NCBI RefSeq assembly: GCF_024362805.1 | Contig: NZ_CP093299.1 | Coordinates: 124,001-188,000, forward strand | Length of the DNA: 64,000 bases | Direction of reading: 5' to 3' | From: Salipaludibacillus sp. LMS25 | Lineage (GTDB): Bacteria > Bacillota > Bacilli > Bacillales > Salisediminibacteriaceae | In this document: one piece after another, positions 40,819 to 50,895 of the stretch | How positions within the stretch are numbered: the first letter of the stretch is position 1 | Layout of the letters: each line of letters opens with the position of its first letter | Translations under genes and position numbers: made by a program | Notes under the pieces: model-generated | What the model was told of the DNA's origin: nothing | Seen by the model: the letters and a program-made list of their open reading frames with translations, nothing else | The model's database searches: none

Positions 40819-41727
40819 TTATTTTCGACCTGCTTGATCAAGACAATCTTTTAAATCGTCAGGTAGTGGCGCACGAAAGAGCATGTCTTCACCTGTGCGT
40901 GGATGTACGAAACCTAAAAGTTCAGCATGTAACGCTTGACCGTTTATAGGGAAGGCATGCTTCTTCCGCGAACCATATTTAGGATCTCCTACAATAGGGT
41001 AACCGATATATTTCATATGAGCTCTTATTTGATGAGTACGCCCAGTCTCAAGTTCACAAGCCACATGGGTATAGTTAGCAAACCTCTCTATGACTTGAAA
41101 GTGTGTCACTGCGTCTCTTGCATGCATGTCAGTTACTGTCATGCGTTGCCGGTCTTCCGGATCTCTTCCAATAGGCGCATCAATCGTCCCTTTATCATGG
41201 GGGATGACACCTGATACAAGCGCTTCATAACGACGCTTTGTCGTTTTGTTTTTTAGCTGCTCCACTAATGATTCATGAGCAAGATCGTTTTTAGCTACCA
41301 TTAATAGTCCAGACGTATCTTTATCAATGCGATGAACGATCCCCGGTCTCAAAACGCCATTAATTCCTGATAAATCTTGGCAATGAGCCATAAGCCCATT
41401 TACAAGGGTCCCAGAGGCGTGTCCTGGTGCTGGGTGGACAACCATTCCTCTCGGCTTATTGACAACAAGAACATCTCTATCTTCATAAATAATATCTAGA
41501 TCCAACGGCTCTGCCTTTACTTCTAATTCTTTTACTTCTGGTTCGTCCACGACCACTTCATCACCTAGCTGCATTTTATAATTGCTTTTAACAGGTTCTC
41601 CGTTAACAGCTACATGACCGTCTTGAATCCATTGTTGGATAAGACTGCGAGACCATTCAGTTTGGTTCGTTAACCATTTATCTAACCTCGTACGCTTCTC
41701 TTCACATATAAAAGTATGTTTAGCCAT
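40819..41727 (-). CDS. rluD: RluD-type 23S rRNA pseudouridine synthase
   Basis: Converts uridines of 23S rRNA to pseudouridine. The 302-residue protein has an N-terminal S4 RNA-binding domain (RLDKWLTNQTEWSRSLIQQW) and the RluA/RluD catalytic motif GIVHRIDKDTSGLLMVAK with the catalytic aspartate, plus ELETGRTHQIRAHM. It is the counterpart of B. subtilis YlyB; the exact target uridines are inferred from the family. It follows lspA by two bases. Confidence 0.93.
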   Translation of the reverse strand: MAKHTFICEEKRTRLDKWLTNQTEWSRSLIQQWIQDGHVAVNGEPVKSNYKMQLGDEVVVDEPEVKELEVKAEPLDLDIIYEDRDVLVVNKPRGMVVHPAPGHASGTLVNGLMAHCQDLSGINGVLRPGIVHRIDKDTSGLLMVAKNDLAHESLVEQLKNKTTKRRYEALVSGVIPHDKGTIDAPIGRDPEDRQRMTVTDMHARDAVTHFQVIERFANYTHVACELETGRTHQIRAHMKYIGYPIVGDPKYGSRKKHAFPINGQALHAELLGFVHPRTGEDMLFRAPLPDDLKDCLDQAGRK

Positions 41728-41729
41728 AA

Positions 41730-42197
41730 TTAAGACTTCCTCTGTTTTTTTTCTTCTTTGAAAACATGTATCATCATCATAATAACACCAGTAACGAGAG
41801 CTGAATCTGCCACATTAAAAATGGGATAGTTATATGTGAAAATATAAACGTCAATAAAATCCACGACAGCTCCAAACAATAATCTATCGATAAAATTACC
41901 GATAGCCCCTCCAAGCAATAACCCCAAAGATATTCCAAACCACGTATTTCCTTTTGCATACCTTTGAATGTAATAAATAATCACCCCAACCACTACGATA
42001 GTCACGATGATAAAAAACCACGTTTTCCCTTCAAGTATACCAAATGCGGCTCCAGGATTACGGTGCGACGTTAAGTAGAGGACATTTTCTATAAGTGTTA
42101 TGCTTTGTCTTAAATCCATATACTGTACGACTAGCCATTTAGTGAATTGATCCAACATAATAACTGCCAGTGCCATAACATAATAACGCAACGTCAT
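41730..42197 (-). CDS. lspA: Lipoprotein signal peptidase (signal peptidase II)
   Basis: Aspartic membrane protease that cleaves the signal peptide of prolipoproteins. The likely start at 42197 gives 155 residues, the normal size, with four membrane segments. Family motifs are [29 protein letters not shown] and [10 protein letters not shown]; the last two carry the catalytic aspartates. GGAGG is only three bases from this ATG, and the frame is open upstream for 23 codons, so the start is less certain than the identity. The ylyA gene found between ileS and lspA in B. subtilis is absent. Confidence 0.94.
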   Translation of the reverse strand: MTLRYYVMALAVIMLDQFTKWLVVQYMDLRQSITLIENVLYLTSHRNPGAAFGILEGKTWFFIIVTIVVVGVIIYYIQRYAKGNTWFGISLGLLLGGAIGNFIDRLLFGAVVDFIDVYIFTYNYPIFNVADSALVTGVIMMMIHVFKEEKKQRKS

Positions 42198-42423
42198 GTT
42201 CCTCCATCTCATTTCTATCATTGTATGTACCCTTAGCATTTTAGCATAGCGTAGGAGAACAAACAATTGAAAACAGGAGAATCAGCTACAAGTTCTATCC
42301 TATTGAAATGACTGTCTAACGTTTGCCATTCTCTTAGCATGCTAATGAACACTTTAGTTCATGCAAAGATCATCGTTATTTATATAACTGACATTGCTGT
42401 GTACTTTCATACACATGATTTAA

Positions 42424-42466
42424 ATAAAAGAATGCCTCTAAGGTAGTATTAGTAACCTTAGAGACA
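42424..42466 (-). terminator. Terminator of ileS
   Basis: On the minus strand CTCTAAGGT and ACCTTAGAG form a stem with a ten-base loop, followed by GCATTCTTTTATTT. It lies shortly after the ileS stop. The remaining 42267-42423 before lspA shows no gene. Confidence 0.8.
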
Positions 42467-42478
42467 CTACACTCTTTG

Positions 42479-45238
42479 TTAATAATGGTTAACGACTGTT
42501 TCAGTACATTCTGGACATAAACCTGGATGGTGACTGTTTTCTCCTAATTTCGTTGACACGACCCAACAACGTTCACACGTGTCGCCTTCCGCTTGTTCTA
42601 CACGAACTGCGATTTCGTCATACTCAACGCTTTCTGCTGGAAGATCTGTTTCGCGAGACGCGACTGTCGTTCCAGATGTAATAAATAACTTATGCAGTTC
42701 CTCAATTGACTCAAGAAGAATGCGGTCCTCATCACTAGCATATACTGTCACGTGTGCATGGAGACTCTTCTTAATCCCTTTATGAGTGCGGGCTTCTTCA
42801 AGCGCCTTTAAGACATCGTCTCGTAGAACCATAAATCGGTCCCACTTGCGGCACAGTTCAGTAACATTCGTAAATGATTGAGTTTCAGGCATGTCTGTTA
42901 GCTGTACACTCGTTTCACTCACAGCCGGGATATGCTTCCAAACTTCATCTGCTGTATGAGATAAAATAGGGGAAACGAGCTTTACTAATGCCGTTAGAGT
43001 CTCGTACATAACTGTTTGAATTCGTCTGCGACTGATGTGATCAGCATGTTTAATATAGAGTGTGTCTTTTGCAATGTCCATATAGAAGGAACTTAATTCA
43101 ACGGTACAAAAGTTATGAATTTTATTATACACATTAGCGAACTGATACTCTTCATAGCCTTTTTTCACGTCACTGACAAGGTCATTCAGTTTTACGAGCA
43201 TATATTGATCCACTTCTGCTAACTTATCATAAGCTACTTTATTTGTAGCTGGATCAAAGTCAGCTAAGTTACCTAAAAGGAATCTAAAAGTATTACGGAT
43301 TTTCCTATAGACTTCCGCCACTTGTTTTAAAATATCATCTGACACCCGAACATCAGCTTGATAATCAACTGAGGCAACCCATAAACGTAAAATATCTGCA
43401 CCGAGTTGCTTCATGACTTTGTTAGGAATGATTGTGTTTCCAAGAGATTTACTCATTTTCTTCCCGACGCCGTCTAACGTGAACCCATGACTAATCACCG
43501 CTTTATATGGCGCTTTTCCAGTCACTGCCACTGCTGTAGACAAAGACGAGTTAAACCAGCCTCTATATTGGTCAGAACCTTCTAAATAGATATCTGCTGG
43601 ACGTGTCAGATCATCCCGTTCTTCTAATACTGCTTGATGTGAAGACCCTGAATCAAACCAAACGTCCATAATGTCCATTTCTTTAGTAAAGTTGCCATTC
43701 GGACTATGTGGAGAAGTAAACCCTTTAGGAAGCAGATCTTTCGTCTCCCACTCAAACCAAATATTCGATCCATGCTCACGAAACAGTTGTGACACGTGGT
43801 CAATCGTTTCATCTGTAATAATTGGTTCGCCATCTTCGCCATAAAAAATTGGAATAGGGACACCCCAAGCACGCTGACGAGAAATACACCAATCTCCTCT
43901 ATCACGAACCATGTTATAAAGTCGGGTTTCTCCCCATTTCGGCAGCCATTCAACCGCCTCTATTTCACGAAGAAGATCTTCTCTAAAATCTTTAATTGAC
44001 GCAAACCACTGAGCAGTCGCTCGGAAAATCACTGGCTTCTTCGTGCGCCAATCGTGGGGGTAAGAGTGTGTAATAAACGTGAGCTTTAATAAGGCTCCTG
44101 CTTCTTCTAGCTTCTCAGTGATCATTTTATTCGCTTCATCATAGAAGATCCCTTCAAACATGGGTGCTTCATCTGTAAAAACACCTTTGTCGTTTACTGG
44201 ACATAACACATCAAGGCCGTATGTTTGCCCTACGAGATAATCGTCTTCCCCGTGCCCTGGAGCTGTGTGCACACAACCAGTACCAGCATCTAAAGTCACA
44301 TGATCTCCTAGAACGATGAGTGCTTCCCGATCGTAAAGGGGGTGCTTTGCTTTTGTTCTTTCCAAGTCACTTCCACTGAATGTTTGAACGATCTCGTAAT
44401 GGTCCCATTCAAACTCTTTTGCAAGCTGCTCAATGAGCTCTTTAGCTACAATATAAGTGGCTTCTCCTACTTTGACGGAAGCATACGTTAACTCAGGATG
44501 AAGAGCAATAGCTAAGTTAGCTGGAATCGTCCAAGGTGTAGTCGTCCAAATGACAAACTTTTCATTGCCTTTCAGCACACCGTTTCCTTCAGTCACATCA
44601 AAAGCTACATAAATTGATGGTGACCGTTTATCGTGATACTCGATCTCTGCTTCTGCCAAGGCTGATTCAGATGATGGTGACCAATAAACAGGTTTTTTAC
44701 CTTTGTAAATATAGCCTTTCTTTGCCATGTCACCAAAGACTTTAATTTGTTGTGCTTCAAAATCATGCGTTAAGGTTACATAAGGATTGTCCCAATCACC
44801 ACGGACACCAAGCCGTTTAAACTGCTCTTTTTGTCGCTCTACTTGCTCAAGTGCATATTCCTCGCATTTTTGTCGAAATTCCGCCACCGTCAATTTTTTT
44901 CTATCAACTTTTCCTTTTTTCGTTAGCGCTGTCTCAATGGGAAGCCCGTGCGTATCCCAACCAGGGACATAAGGAGCATGGAAACCGCTCATTGATTTAT
45001 AGCGGACGATGAAATCTTTTAAAATTTTGTTTAATGCATGGCCCATATGAATATCCCCATTGGCGTAAGGGGGCCCATCATGCAAAATGAATAACGGACG
45101 TCCTTCCGTTCGCTTTTGCACTTGTTCATAAATATTTTCCTCATCCCATGCTGTTTGCATCTCAGGCTCCCGATTTGGAAGGTTCCCTCTCATCGGAAAA
45201 TCTGTCTTAGGCATAAGTAACGTATCTTTGTAATCCAT
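42479..45238 (-). CDS. ileS: Isoleucyl-tRNA synthetase
   Basis: Charges tRNA-Ile. The 919-residue class I enzyme has the HIGH-type motif [11 protein letters not shown], the editing (CP1) domain, KMSKSLGN, and a C-terminal zinc finger with cysteines in CERCWV and CPEC, as in the eubacterial IleS1 type. The upstream T-box (45312-45615) places it under control of uncharged tRNA-Ile. Confidence 0.97.
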   Translation of the reverse strand: MDYKDTLLMPKTDFPMRGNLPNREPEMQTAWDEENIYEQVQKRTEGRPLFILHDGPPYANGDIHMGHALNKILKDFIVRYKSMSGFHAPYVPGWDTHGLPIETALTKKGKVDRKKLTVAEFRQKCEEYALEQVERQKEQFKRLGVRGDWDNPYVTLTHDFEAQQIKVFGDMAKKGYIYKGKKPVYWSPSSESALAEAEIEYHDKRSPSIYVAFDVTEGNGVLKGNEKFVIWTTTPWTIPANLAIALHPELTYASVKVGEATYIVAKELIEQLAKEFEWDHYEIVQTFSGSDLERTKAKHPLYDREALIVLGDHVTLDAGTGCVHTAPGHGEDDYLVGQTYGLDVLCPVNDKGVFTDEAPMFEGIFYDEANKMITEKLEEAGALLKLTFITHSYPHDWRTKKPVIFRATAQWFASIKDFREDLLREIEAVEWLPKWGETRLYNMVRDRGDWCISRQRAWGVPIPIFYGEDGEPIITDETIDHVSQLFREHGSNIWFEWETKDLLPKGFTSPHSPNGNFTKEMDIMDVWFDSGSSHQAVLEERDDLTRPADIYLEGSDQYRGWFNSSLSTAVAVTGKAPYKAVISHGFTLDGVGKKMSKSLGNTIIPNKVMKQLGADILRLWVASVDYQADVRVSDDILKQVAEVYRKIRNTFRFLLGNLADFDPATNKVAYDKLAEVDQYMLVKLNDLVSDVKKGYEEYQFANVYNKIHNFCTVELSSFYMDIAKDTLYIKHADHISRRRIQTVMYETLTALVKLVSPILSHTADEVWKHIPAVSETSVQLTDMPETQSFTNVTELCRKWDRFMVLRDDVLKALEEARTHKGIKKSLHAHVTVYASDEDRILLESIEELHKLFITSGTTVASRETDLPAESVEYDEIAVRVEQAEGDTCERCWVVSTKLGENSHHPGLCPECTETVVNHY

Positions 45239-45311
45239 TTAGTAGCCTCCAGTCATTTTTGGTTCACTCATTTTAGCTTAATCTCGTCATCTTTGTTCAA
45301 AGGTTTTAACA

Positions 45312-45615
45312 CCAAAAAACTTCTCATCCTCAGAAAGGGACGAGAAGTAAACCCGCGGTACCACCCTCATAAGCTTTTTACTTATTGAAAAGCAAGTTGC
45401 TCACTCAAGCATCCGATAACGGTCATGATCCGGTGTTACCTATTAGAAAAGAATTCTTTTCGTTCAGAACACAGCTCCAGGGAGATATTCAAAACAAGTT
45501 TGACGCCGGACTTCCACCATCACCGGCTCGCTTTTGCCATACATCTTGTTTCTACTGGCCCTTTCAACGCATATATAACTATCATCGTCACATATTACCT
45601 ACTTTAATCATTCAT
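45312..45615 (-). promoter_or_regulatory. T-box leader of ileS, specifier ATC (Ile)
   Basis: The minus strand contains the T-box sequence AGGGTGGTACCGCGGG (near 45350-45366), a following terminator TTCTCGTCCC...GATGAGAAG with TTTTTT, and a Stem I with GAAT-ATC-TCCC. The ATC at 45486-45484 sits in the expected specifier loop and matches isoleucine, the amino acid of the gene. Stem I also shows the distal GATGGTGGAAG element. Confidence 0.93.
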
Positions 45616-45721
45616 TTCATGTCACGTAAAGTATAAGACTTCAAGACTAAGTATATCATGGTGTTATGTGTCAAAATCTTCTTAAAGTATAAGGGAAGAT
45701 GTTTTAATACGTCAAGACTGA

Positions 45722-46234
45722 TTAATAATTCTCGTAATGCTGTTCCTCTTCTTGTTCGTTTAGTGAATGGGCTAAATCATCCCAATCTTCATTTCCTAGC
45801 ATCTCAAGCTGAGCCTCTAGTAACATTTTAAAACGCGTACGATAAACAGATGCCTGCTTTTTTAATTCCTCTATTTCAAGAGCTACTTTACGTGATTTAG
45901 CCAATGCTTCATTAATGATTCGATCAGCATTTTTCTCAGATTCTTTAATAATAAGTTTAGCTTCCTTATCAGCATTGCGCTTTACATCTTCCGCCGTTTC
46001 TTGAGCTACGAGAATAGATTTATTCAAAGTCATTTCAATATTTGAGAAGTGCTCTAGCTTTTCTTCCAGCTCTTGAACTCTGTCATAAAGTTCTTGCTTT
46101 TCTCTAATGACCATTTCATAATCTTTAATCATTTGATCTAAAAATTCATTCACTTCATCTTCATCATAGCCTCTGAAACCTCTTGCAAATTCCTTATTAT
46201 GAATATCTAAGGGAGTTAATGGCACAGAAAACAC
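45722..46234 (-). CDS. divIVA: Cell division initiation protein DivIVA
   Basis: Curvature-sensing coiled-coil protein that recruits division and sporulation partners to poles and septa. The 170-residue sequence begins with the membrane-binding TPLDIHNKEFARGFRGYDED and EVNEFLDQM, then continues as a long charged coiled coil (residues 30-140), ending in an acidic tail. Position between ylmH and ileS is conserved. Confidence 0.96.
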   Translation of the reverse strand: MFSVPLTPLDIHNKEFARGFRGYDEDEVNEFLDQMIKDYEMVIREKQELYDRVQELEEKLEHFSNIEMTLNKSILVAQETAEDVKRNADKEAKLIIKESEKNADRIINEALAKSRKVALEIEELKKQASVYRTRFKMLLEAQLEMLGNEDWDDLAHSLNEQEEEQHYENY

Positions 46235-46305
46235 CTCCGGATAGTTGTTGAGTTATGTCCTGAATTCGACACAATTAGTTAAAATTCCTTTATAATACGC
46301 TAAAC

Positions 46306-47079
46306 TTATTTTGGAAAGCCCAATATAAGACGATACTTGCCTTTCTTTGTTTCTCCATCAAACTGGACGAGTTCACACCTTCCTTTACCTCTTAACGACA
46401 ACATATCACCTTCTGTAAGCTGATAAGCTGGGTCATCAACCACTTTCCAATTCACCTTTACTTTTTCACCCATTACAGCCGGCTTGATTTTAGCTCTTGA
46501 TACGTGGAATGCCTCAGATAGCACGGTATCTAGCCTTAAAGATGAGACGGTGACAGCTCGCTCATCCCTCTCCTGATTAAACGGTAGCACGTCTTCTTCC
46601 GGCAATTCACGCAACATGACATTTGTCTTACCGACCGCCTGCAAATTCATTTGTACATAATCAGCCACTTCTTTGGCCAGAATGACCTGAAAGCGTTCTT
46701 GATCGGAGATAATATCACCAAATTTGTCACGCTTCATACCGATACTCATAAGTGACCCTAAAAGCTTCCTGTGTTCTAGTGTGCTAAATTTCCTCGGATA
46801 ATCTAGCTCAAAGAGAGCTGTCTGAAAATCGCTTTTATCAGGGTCAACGTATTCAGGATAAAGGAGCGCGCGTTTTCTCTCAGCGTTTTCATGACCACCC
46901 CAAAACACCAGCAGGGGCGTTCCTTGTTCACCTATGATTAACTTAACAATCTTTTGCTGACGAGGATCGAGAAAATCAGTTAATTTCGGTCGATATTCCT
47001 CTTCAACTATTCGCTGCCAGTCTAAAACCTGATCAACGAAAGGATGCTCGTCTTTTCTAAAGTGCTCGTATAACGACAT
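46306..47079 (-). CDS. ylmH: S4-domain RNA-binding protein YlmH
   Basis: A 257-residue protein with an N-terminal YlmH domain (YEHFRKDEHPFVDQVLDW, FWGGHENAERKRALLYPEY) and a C-terminal S4 domain (VSSLRLDTVLSEAFHVSRAK and after). B. subtilis YlmH has been linked to ribosome-associated quality control through binding of obstructed 50S subunits. It lies between divIVA and ylmG as usual. RqcH is encoded elsewhere in this window. Confidence 0.93.
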   Translation of the reverse strand: MSLYEHFRKDEHPFVDQVLDWQRIVEEEYRPKLTDFLDPRQQKIVKLIIGEQGTPLLVFWGGHENAERKRALLYPEYVDPDKSDFQTALFELDYPRKFSTLEHRKLLGSLMSIGMKRDKFGDIISDQERFQVILAKEVADYVQMNLQAVGKTNVMLRELPEEDVLPFNQERDERAVTVSSLRLDTVLSEAFHVSRAKIKPAVMGEKVKVNWKVVDDPAYQLTEGDMLSLRGKGRCELVQFDGETKKGKYRLILGFPK

Positions 47080-47102
47080 GAATTGTTTAATCTCCTTTTA
47101 CA

Positions 47103-47366
47103 TCACATGAGAAAAGAAAATAGATACCTGACACCATCCATTGCAAATCGAAGAGCAAATAACGCCACGATCGGTGAAATATCAATCATTCCGATAGGCG
47201 GTATGATTCGTCTGAATGGCTCAAAAAAAGGTTCAACCATTTTTCCAATTCCTTGCCCAAAAGCCGATTCGCGAGCATTTGGGAGCCATGACATAAAAAT
47301 ATAAATAATACAAATAATCCAGTAAATATTCATGGCATTTAAAACGACCGTTGCAACTAATTCCAT
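47103..47366 (-). CDS. ylmG: YggT family membrane protein YlmG
   Basis: An 87-residue integral membrane protein with two hydrophobic segments: residues about 5-27 and 65-85. Between them is the conserved SWLPNARESAFGQGIGKMVE and EPFRRIIPPIGMIDISPI. The family is linked to division and membrane organisation through its constant position beside sepF; no activity is established. Confidence 0.92.
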   Translation of the reverse strand: MELVATVVLNAMNIYWIICIIYIFMSWLPNARESAFGQGIGKMVEPFFEPFRRIIPPIGMIDISPIVALFALRFAMDGVRYLFSFLM

Positions 47367-47394
47367 ATATTTTCACCTACCTCAAAAATATCTA

Positions 47395-47829
47395 TCATTC
47401 TGCAAACATCTCTGAAATTGATCCAGATACATCCACATTCTCCGGGGTGCATAGAAAAATGTTAGCACCCAATTTTTGAATATCTCCACCAATAGCGTAT
47501 ACTGTCCCACTCAAAAAATCCACAATTCTTTTCGCCTGCTCCCTTGATATACGTTGTAAGTTTATCACAACGGCTTTGCGGTTTTTCAAGTGATCAGCTA
47601 TCTCTTGTGCTTCTTCATAACTGTGCGGCTCAAGGAGCATTACTTTCGCTTGATGTTGAATGCTACTCAAACTGACTACATTACGTCTGTCGTTCGTAGG
47701 ACCTGTCTCTCTAGACGTAAAAGAGGCTTCATCTTCGTATTCTTTTTCGTATTCCTCTACTTCTACTTCTTCTTCAGCATAGTCATCGCCTAATTCAAAA
47801 AATCGTTTGAATTTATGTCTTAATGTCAT
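47395..47829 (-). CDS. sepF: Cell division protein SepF
   Basis: Membrane-associated protein that bundles FtsZ filaments and shapes the septum. The 144-residue chain has the N-terminal amphipathic segment ([16 protein letters not shown]), an acidic linker, and the C-terminal SepF domain ([39 protein letters not shown]). It overlaps ylmE by four bases. Confidence 0.95.
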   Translation of the reverse strand: MTLRHKFKRFFELGDDYAEEEVEVEEYEKEYEDEASFTSRETGPTNDRRNVVSLSSIQHQAKVMLLEPHSYEEAQEIADHLKNRKAVVINLQRISREQAKRIVDFLSGTVYAIGGDIQKLGANIFLCTPENVDVSGSISEMFAE

Positions 47830-48521
47830 GCTCTCACCTCTTTATCATGGCCTACAAGTGATGACCCGACTCTAACGAACGTCGCACCTTCCTCAACAGC
47901 GATCTCAAAATCATTGGACATTCCCATTGATAACTCTTTACATGGAGCGTGTGCAAATTTTTTAGCTGTAATGGTATCTTTTAGCTCTCTCAAGCTTTTA
48001 AATGTTTCCCGAAGTACTTCTTTATTATCGGTTAAAGGTGCCATCGTCATTAGTCCCACTACTTCAATTGATGGATAATCTGCTAACTTTTGAATAAAGG
48101 GGAGTGTCTCGCCTGGGGTTAATCCAGATTTAGAAGACTCTCCACTTACATTCACTTGAACGAAACATTTTACTTTAGAAGATTCACCGGTTCGTTTATG
48201 AATTTCTTTCGCTAATGATAGCCTGTCCAATGAATGAATATAATCATATGCATGAATGATTTTTTTAACTTTTTTAGACTGTAGATTTCCAATATAATGC
48301 CATGTGGCTATCCGCCCGAGAGCGTCATGTTTTGCCATAGCTTCTTCCGGCCTGTTTTCTCCAAGGTGTACCACCCCGGCATCAACAGCTTCTCTCGCTC
48401 GCTCTATAGAGACATACTTAGTTACAGCAATTATATGTATAAGTTCAGGATCTCTTCCCACACGTTTACACGCAGCATTAATGGCAGCTTGAACGTCTTT
48501 ATATTTTTGCTTAACTGACAA
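47826..48521 (-). CDS. ylmE: PLP homeostasis protein YlmE (YggS family)
   Basis: PLP-binding protein of the alanine racemase fold without racemase activity, involved in vitamin B6 balance. The 231-residue product has [19 protein letters not shown] with the PLP lysine, [21 protein letters not shown] and [21 protein letters not shown] split across the chain. The start is probably the TTG at 48521, eight bases after GGGAG; the frame continues upstream. The ylmD gene usually present before it is missing. Confidence 0.93.
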   Translation of the reverse strand: MSVKQKYKDVQAAINAACKRVGRDPELIHIIAVTKYVSIERAREAVDAGVVHLGENRPEEAMAKHDALGRIATWHYIGNLQSKKVKKIIHAYDYIHSLDRLSLAKEIHKRTGESSKVKCFVQVNVSGESSKSGLTPGETLPFIQKLADYPSIEVVGLMTMAPLTDNKEVLRETFKSLRELKDTITAKKFAHAPCKELSMGMSNDFEIAVEEGATFVRVGSSLVGHDKEVRA

Positions 48522-48658
48522 TCGACAATCTCCCTTCTTGGCAAACTTAAACACATGGGTTAGCAATTACTTATATTTTATCATTAAAAATATTTAATAG
48601 CCTAACCTCTTCTGTTAAAATGCCCTAATAGTATATCAACGGCTTCTAGATCATAAAA

Positions 48659-48719
48659 GGGCGAAAAGCCTTTGGCTTAGTAAAAACTACCGAACACCAT
48701 ACACCCAAAGCCTTTCGCT
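48659..48719. repeat. Inverted repeat between ylmC and ylmE
   Basis: GCGAAAAGCCTTTGG and CCAAAGCCTTTCGC pair imperfectly around a loop of about 30 bases. It may stop transcription from ylmC; on the minus strand CCTTTTATG follows. The rest of 48567-48883, where ylmD would lie in B. subtilis, shows no gene. Confidence 0.5.
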
Positions 48720-48883
48720 TCAAATGCTTCATGGGCATTTGCAATGCTCAATAACCGTTGTTAAAAAGTCTAGACTTAAATAAAGTATAATGAATTCAAG
48801 CCAATCAAGCAATGGGTTGACACATGATCGGGCCAATTGTCGTACATTTTCGTTAACTGTGTGACTTACTTTCCTTATTTTCG

Positions 48884-49147
48884 TTAGTCGTCAAAGGAAA
48901 CGGGGCTATGTCCCCCTTTTTCAATACGTACTAAGATCACATCTGACCCAATTTTCACGATATTTTTCCATGGAACAACTGTCTCATCTTCCTTCTGAAA
49001 TAAATTTTTCATTCTTCCTCCGCCAATTACGATGGCATCTACTCGCCCTTTTTCTAAATCAATATCGATATCTGTTAAATGTCCTAATAGCCGACCATCA
49101 GCCAAATTCACAATATCTTTAGATTGCAACTCCGACATGTTCAACAT
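48884..49147 (-). CDS. ylmC: PRC-barrel family sporulation protein YlmC/YmxH
   Basis: A small PRC-barrel protein of 87 residues (MLNMSELQSKDIVNLADGR, then IDIDLEKGRVDAIVIGGG and VPWKNIVKIGSDVILV). This subfamily occurs in spore formers, and its constant position next to sigG suggests a sporulation link; function is unknown. The start at 49147 follows GGGGAG at seven bases, while the open frame begins 21 codons earlier within the sigG terminator region. Confidence 0.9.
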   Translation of the reverse strand: MLNMSELQSKDIVNLADGRLLGHLTDIDIDLEKGRVDAIVIGGGRMKNLFQKEDETVVPWKNIVKIGSDVILVRIEKGGHSPVSFDD

Positions 49148-49206
49148 GTTATCTCTCCCCTCTCGTCCTTTTGTCACCATCATATGCAACGCTGAAGAGG
49201 ATATTT

Positions 49207-49237
49207 CCAAAAAAATAAACCTGCCGAGGCAGGTTAT
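49207..49237 (-). terminator. Terminator of sigG
   Basis: AACCTGCC and GGCAGGTT form a stem followed by TATTTTTTT on the minus strand, overlapping the sigG stop codon. Confidence 0.85.
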
Positions 49238-50019
49238 TCTTTCGCATGTTTGTTCATTTGGGTGATGGCCGCTTTTTCCAAACGAGAAACTTGGGCCTGT
49301 GAAATCCCAATTTCTTCAGCCACTTCCATTTGGGTTTTCCCTTGAAAAAAACGCATGTCCAAAATCGTTTTTTCTCTTTCATTCAATCGAATCATAGCTT
49401 CTTTTATCGCTATTTCTTCTATCCAATTTACGTCCTTTTGTTTATCATCACTTATCTGATCCATGACGTAAATAGGATCACCGCCATCATTATAAATGGG
49501 TTCAAATAAAGAAACTGGATCTTGAATGGCATCAAGTGCGAAGACTACTTCTTCTTTCGGCACTCCTAAAATTGCTGCAATTTCTTGCACCGTTGGTTCT
49601 TTCTCTCTTTTTTTTTCTGCCATTAAGTTATCTCTCACCTGAAGGGCTTTGTACGCGATATCTCTAAGTGAACGAGACACTCTAATTGGATTATTATCTC
49701 TTAAATAACGACGTATTTCTCCAATAATCATCGGAACAGCGTAGGTGGAGAATTTAACATTTTGCCCTAAATCAAAATTATCAATTGACTTCATTAACCC
49801 GATGCATCCTACTTGAAAAAGGTCATCCACATATTCCCCCCGATTATTAAATCTTTGAATGACGCTGAGAACGAGACGCAAATTGCCGTTAACTAACTTT
49901 TCACGTGCTTCAGCATCACCTTCCTGCATTTGTTTAAACAACACGCGCATTTCCTTGTTTTTCAGAACAGGTAATGTGGACGTGTCCACACCGCATATTT
50001 CCACTTTATTTCGCGACAA
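49234..50019 (-). CDS. sigG: Forespore sigma factor SigG
   Basis: Late forespore sigma factor of sporulation. The 261-residue protein is very close to B. subtilis SigG: SRNKVEICGVDTSTLPVL at the start, NRGEYVDDLFQVGCIGLMKS (region 2), STYAVPMIIGEIRRYLRDN, and a region 4 ending ISQAQVSRLEKAAITQMN. The start is the TTG at 50019, placed six bases after GGGAGGG; upstream codons lie in that ribosome-binding site. It is downstream of sigE, as expected for SigE/SigF/SigG-controlled expression. Confidence 0.96.
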   Translation of the reverse strand: MSRNKVEICGVDTSTLPVLKNKEMRVLFKQMQEGDAEAREKLVNGNLRLVLSVIQRFNNRGEYVDDLFQVGCIGLMKSIDNFDLGQNVKFSTYAVPMIIGEIRRYLRDNNPIRVSRSLRDIAYKALQVRDNLMAEKKREKEPTVQEIAAILGVPKEEVVFALDAIQDPVSLFEPIYNDGGDPIYVMDQISDDKQKDVNWIEEIAIKEAMIRLNEREKTILDMRFFQGKTQMEVAEEIGISQAQVSRLEKAAITQMNKHAKE

Positions 50020-50146
50020 TGGTTTCCCTCCCATCAGGAGATAAGTTACAAAATCAGTATCTCCTTGAGAGGGAAATTTATGCAGGCCATCCTAAGTGAG
50101 AAATTGTCCAATATCTTCACTTCCATTGAGCCACAACTACTTTAAG

Positions 50147-50866
50147 CTAGATCATTTTATTAAATTCTTTTTGTAACCGTTTTATAATTCTTTTTTCAAG
50201 CCGAGATATATATGATTGTGAAATGCCAAGTAGGTCAGCCACATCTTTTTGTGTTTTTTCTTCTTCACCAGCCAATCCAAATCGCAACTCCATAATTTGT
50301 TTTTCACGGCTATTTAAACTCTTTAATGCTTTAACTAGAAGTTTCCTATCAACCTTATCTTCTATTCCTTTCGTGATAATATCTTCTTCAGTACCAAGTA
50401 CATCAGACAGCAACAATTCATTCCCATCCCAATCAATATTCAGTGGCTCATCAAATGACACTTCAGAGCGTAACTTATTATTACGTCGTAAGTACATCAA
50501 AATTTCATTTTCAATACACCTTGAAGCATATGTGGCCAATTTTATTTTCTTCTCAGGATTAAACGTGTTGACCGCCTTAATTAAGCCAATCGTGCCAATA
50601 CTAATTAAATCCTCGATATTAATGCCGGTATTTTCGAATTTACGTGCAATGTACACAACAAGCCTTAAATTCCTTTCGATGAGCATAGCACGCACCGATT
50701 CATCTCCATTGGGTAATTTTTGCAATAAGTACGCTTCTTCTTCTTTAGAAAGTGGGGGTGGGAGGGCTTCACTACCCCCTATGTAGTACACTTCCTTTGA
50801 TTTTAGATTTAATTTTTTTAACAACCTGTACCATAAAAGTTTTAAGCGTATGGTGTATTTTTTCAT
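50147..50866 (-). CDS. sigE: Mother cell sigma factor precursor pro-SigE
   Basis: Early mother-cell sigma factor, made as an inactive membrane-bound precursor. The 239-residue chain begins with the basic/hydrophobic pro-sequence ([20 protein letters not shown]) that SpoIIGA removes around residue 27-29. Region 2 ([20 protein letters not shown]) and region 4 ([19 protein letters not shown]) are intact. It is 29 bases after spoIIGA. Confidence 0.97.
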   Translation of the reverse strand: MKKYTIRLKLLWYRLLKKLNLKSKEVYYIGGSEALPPPLSKEEEAYLLQKLPNGDESVRAMLIERNLRLVVYIARKFENTGINIEDLISIGTIGLIKAVNTFNPEKKIKLATYASRCIENEILMYLRRNNKLRSEVSFDEPLNIDWDGNELLLSDVLGTEEDIITKGIEDKVDRKLLVKALKSLNSREKQIMELRFGLAGEEEKTQKDVADLLGISQSYISRLEKRIIKRLQKEFNKMI

Positions 50867-50895
50867 ATGAATTCCTCCTCGTATATGTTATGAAC

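Noticed and set aside
45385..45636. Plus-strand frame of 83 codons upstream of ileS
   Set aside because: The region is accounted for by the T-box leader on the other strand.
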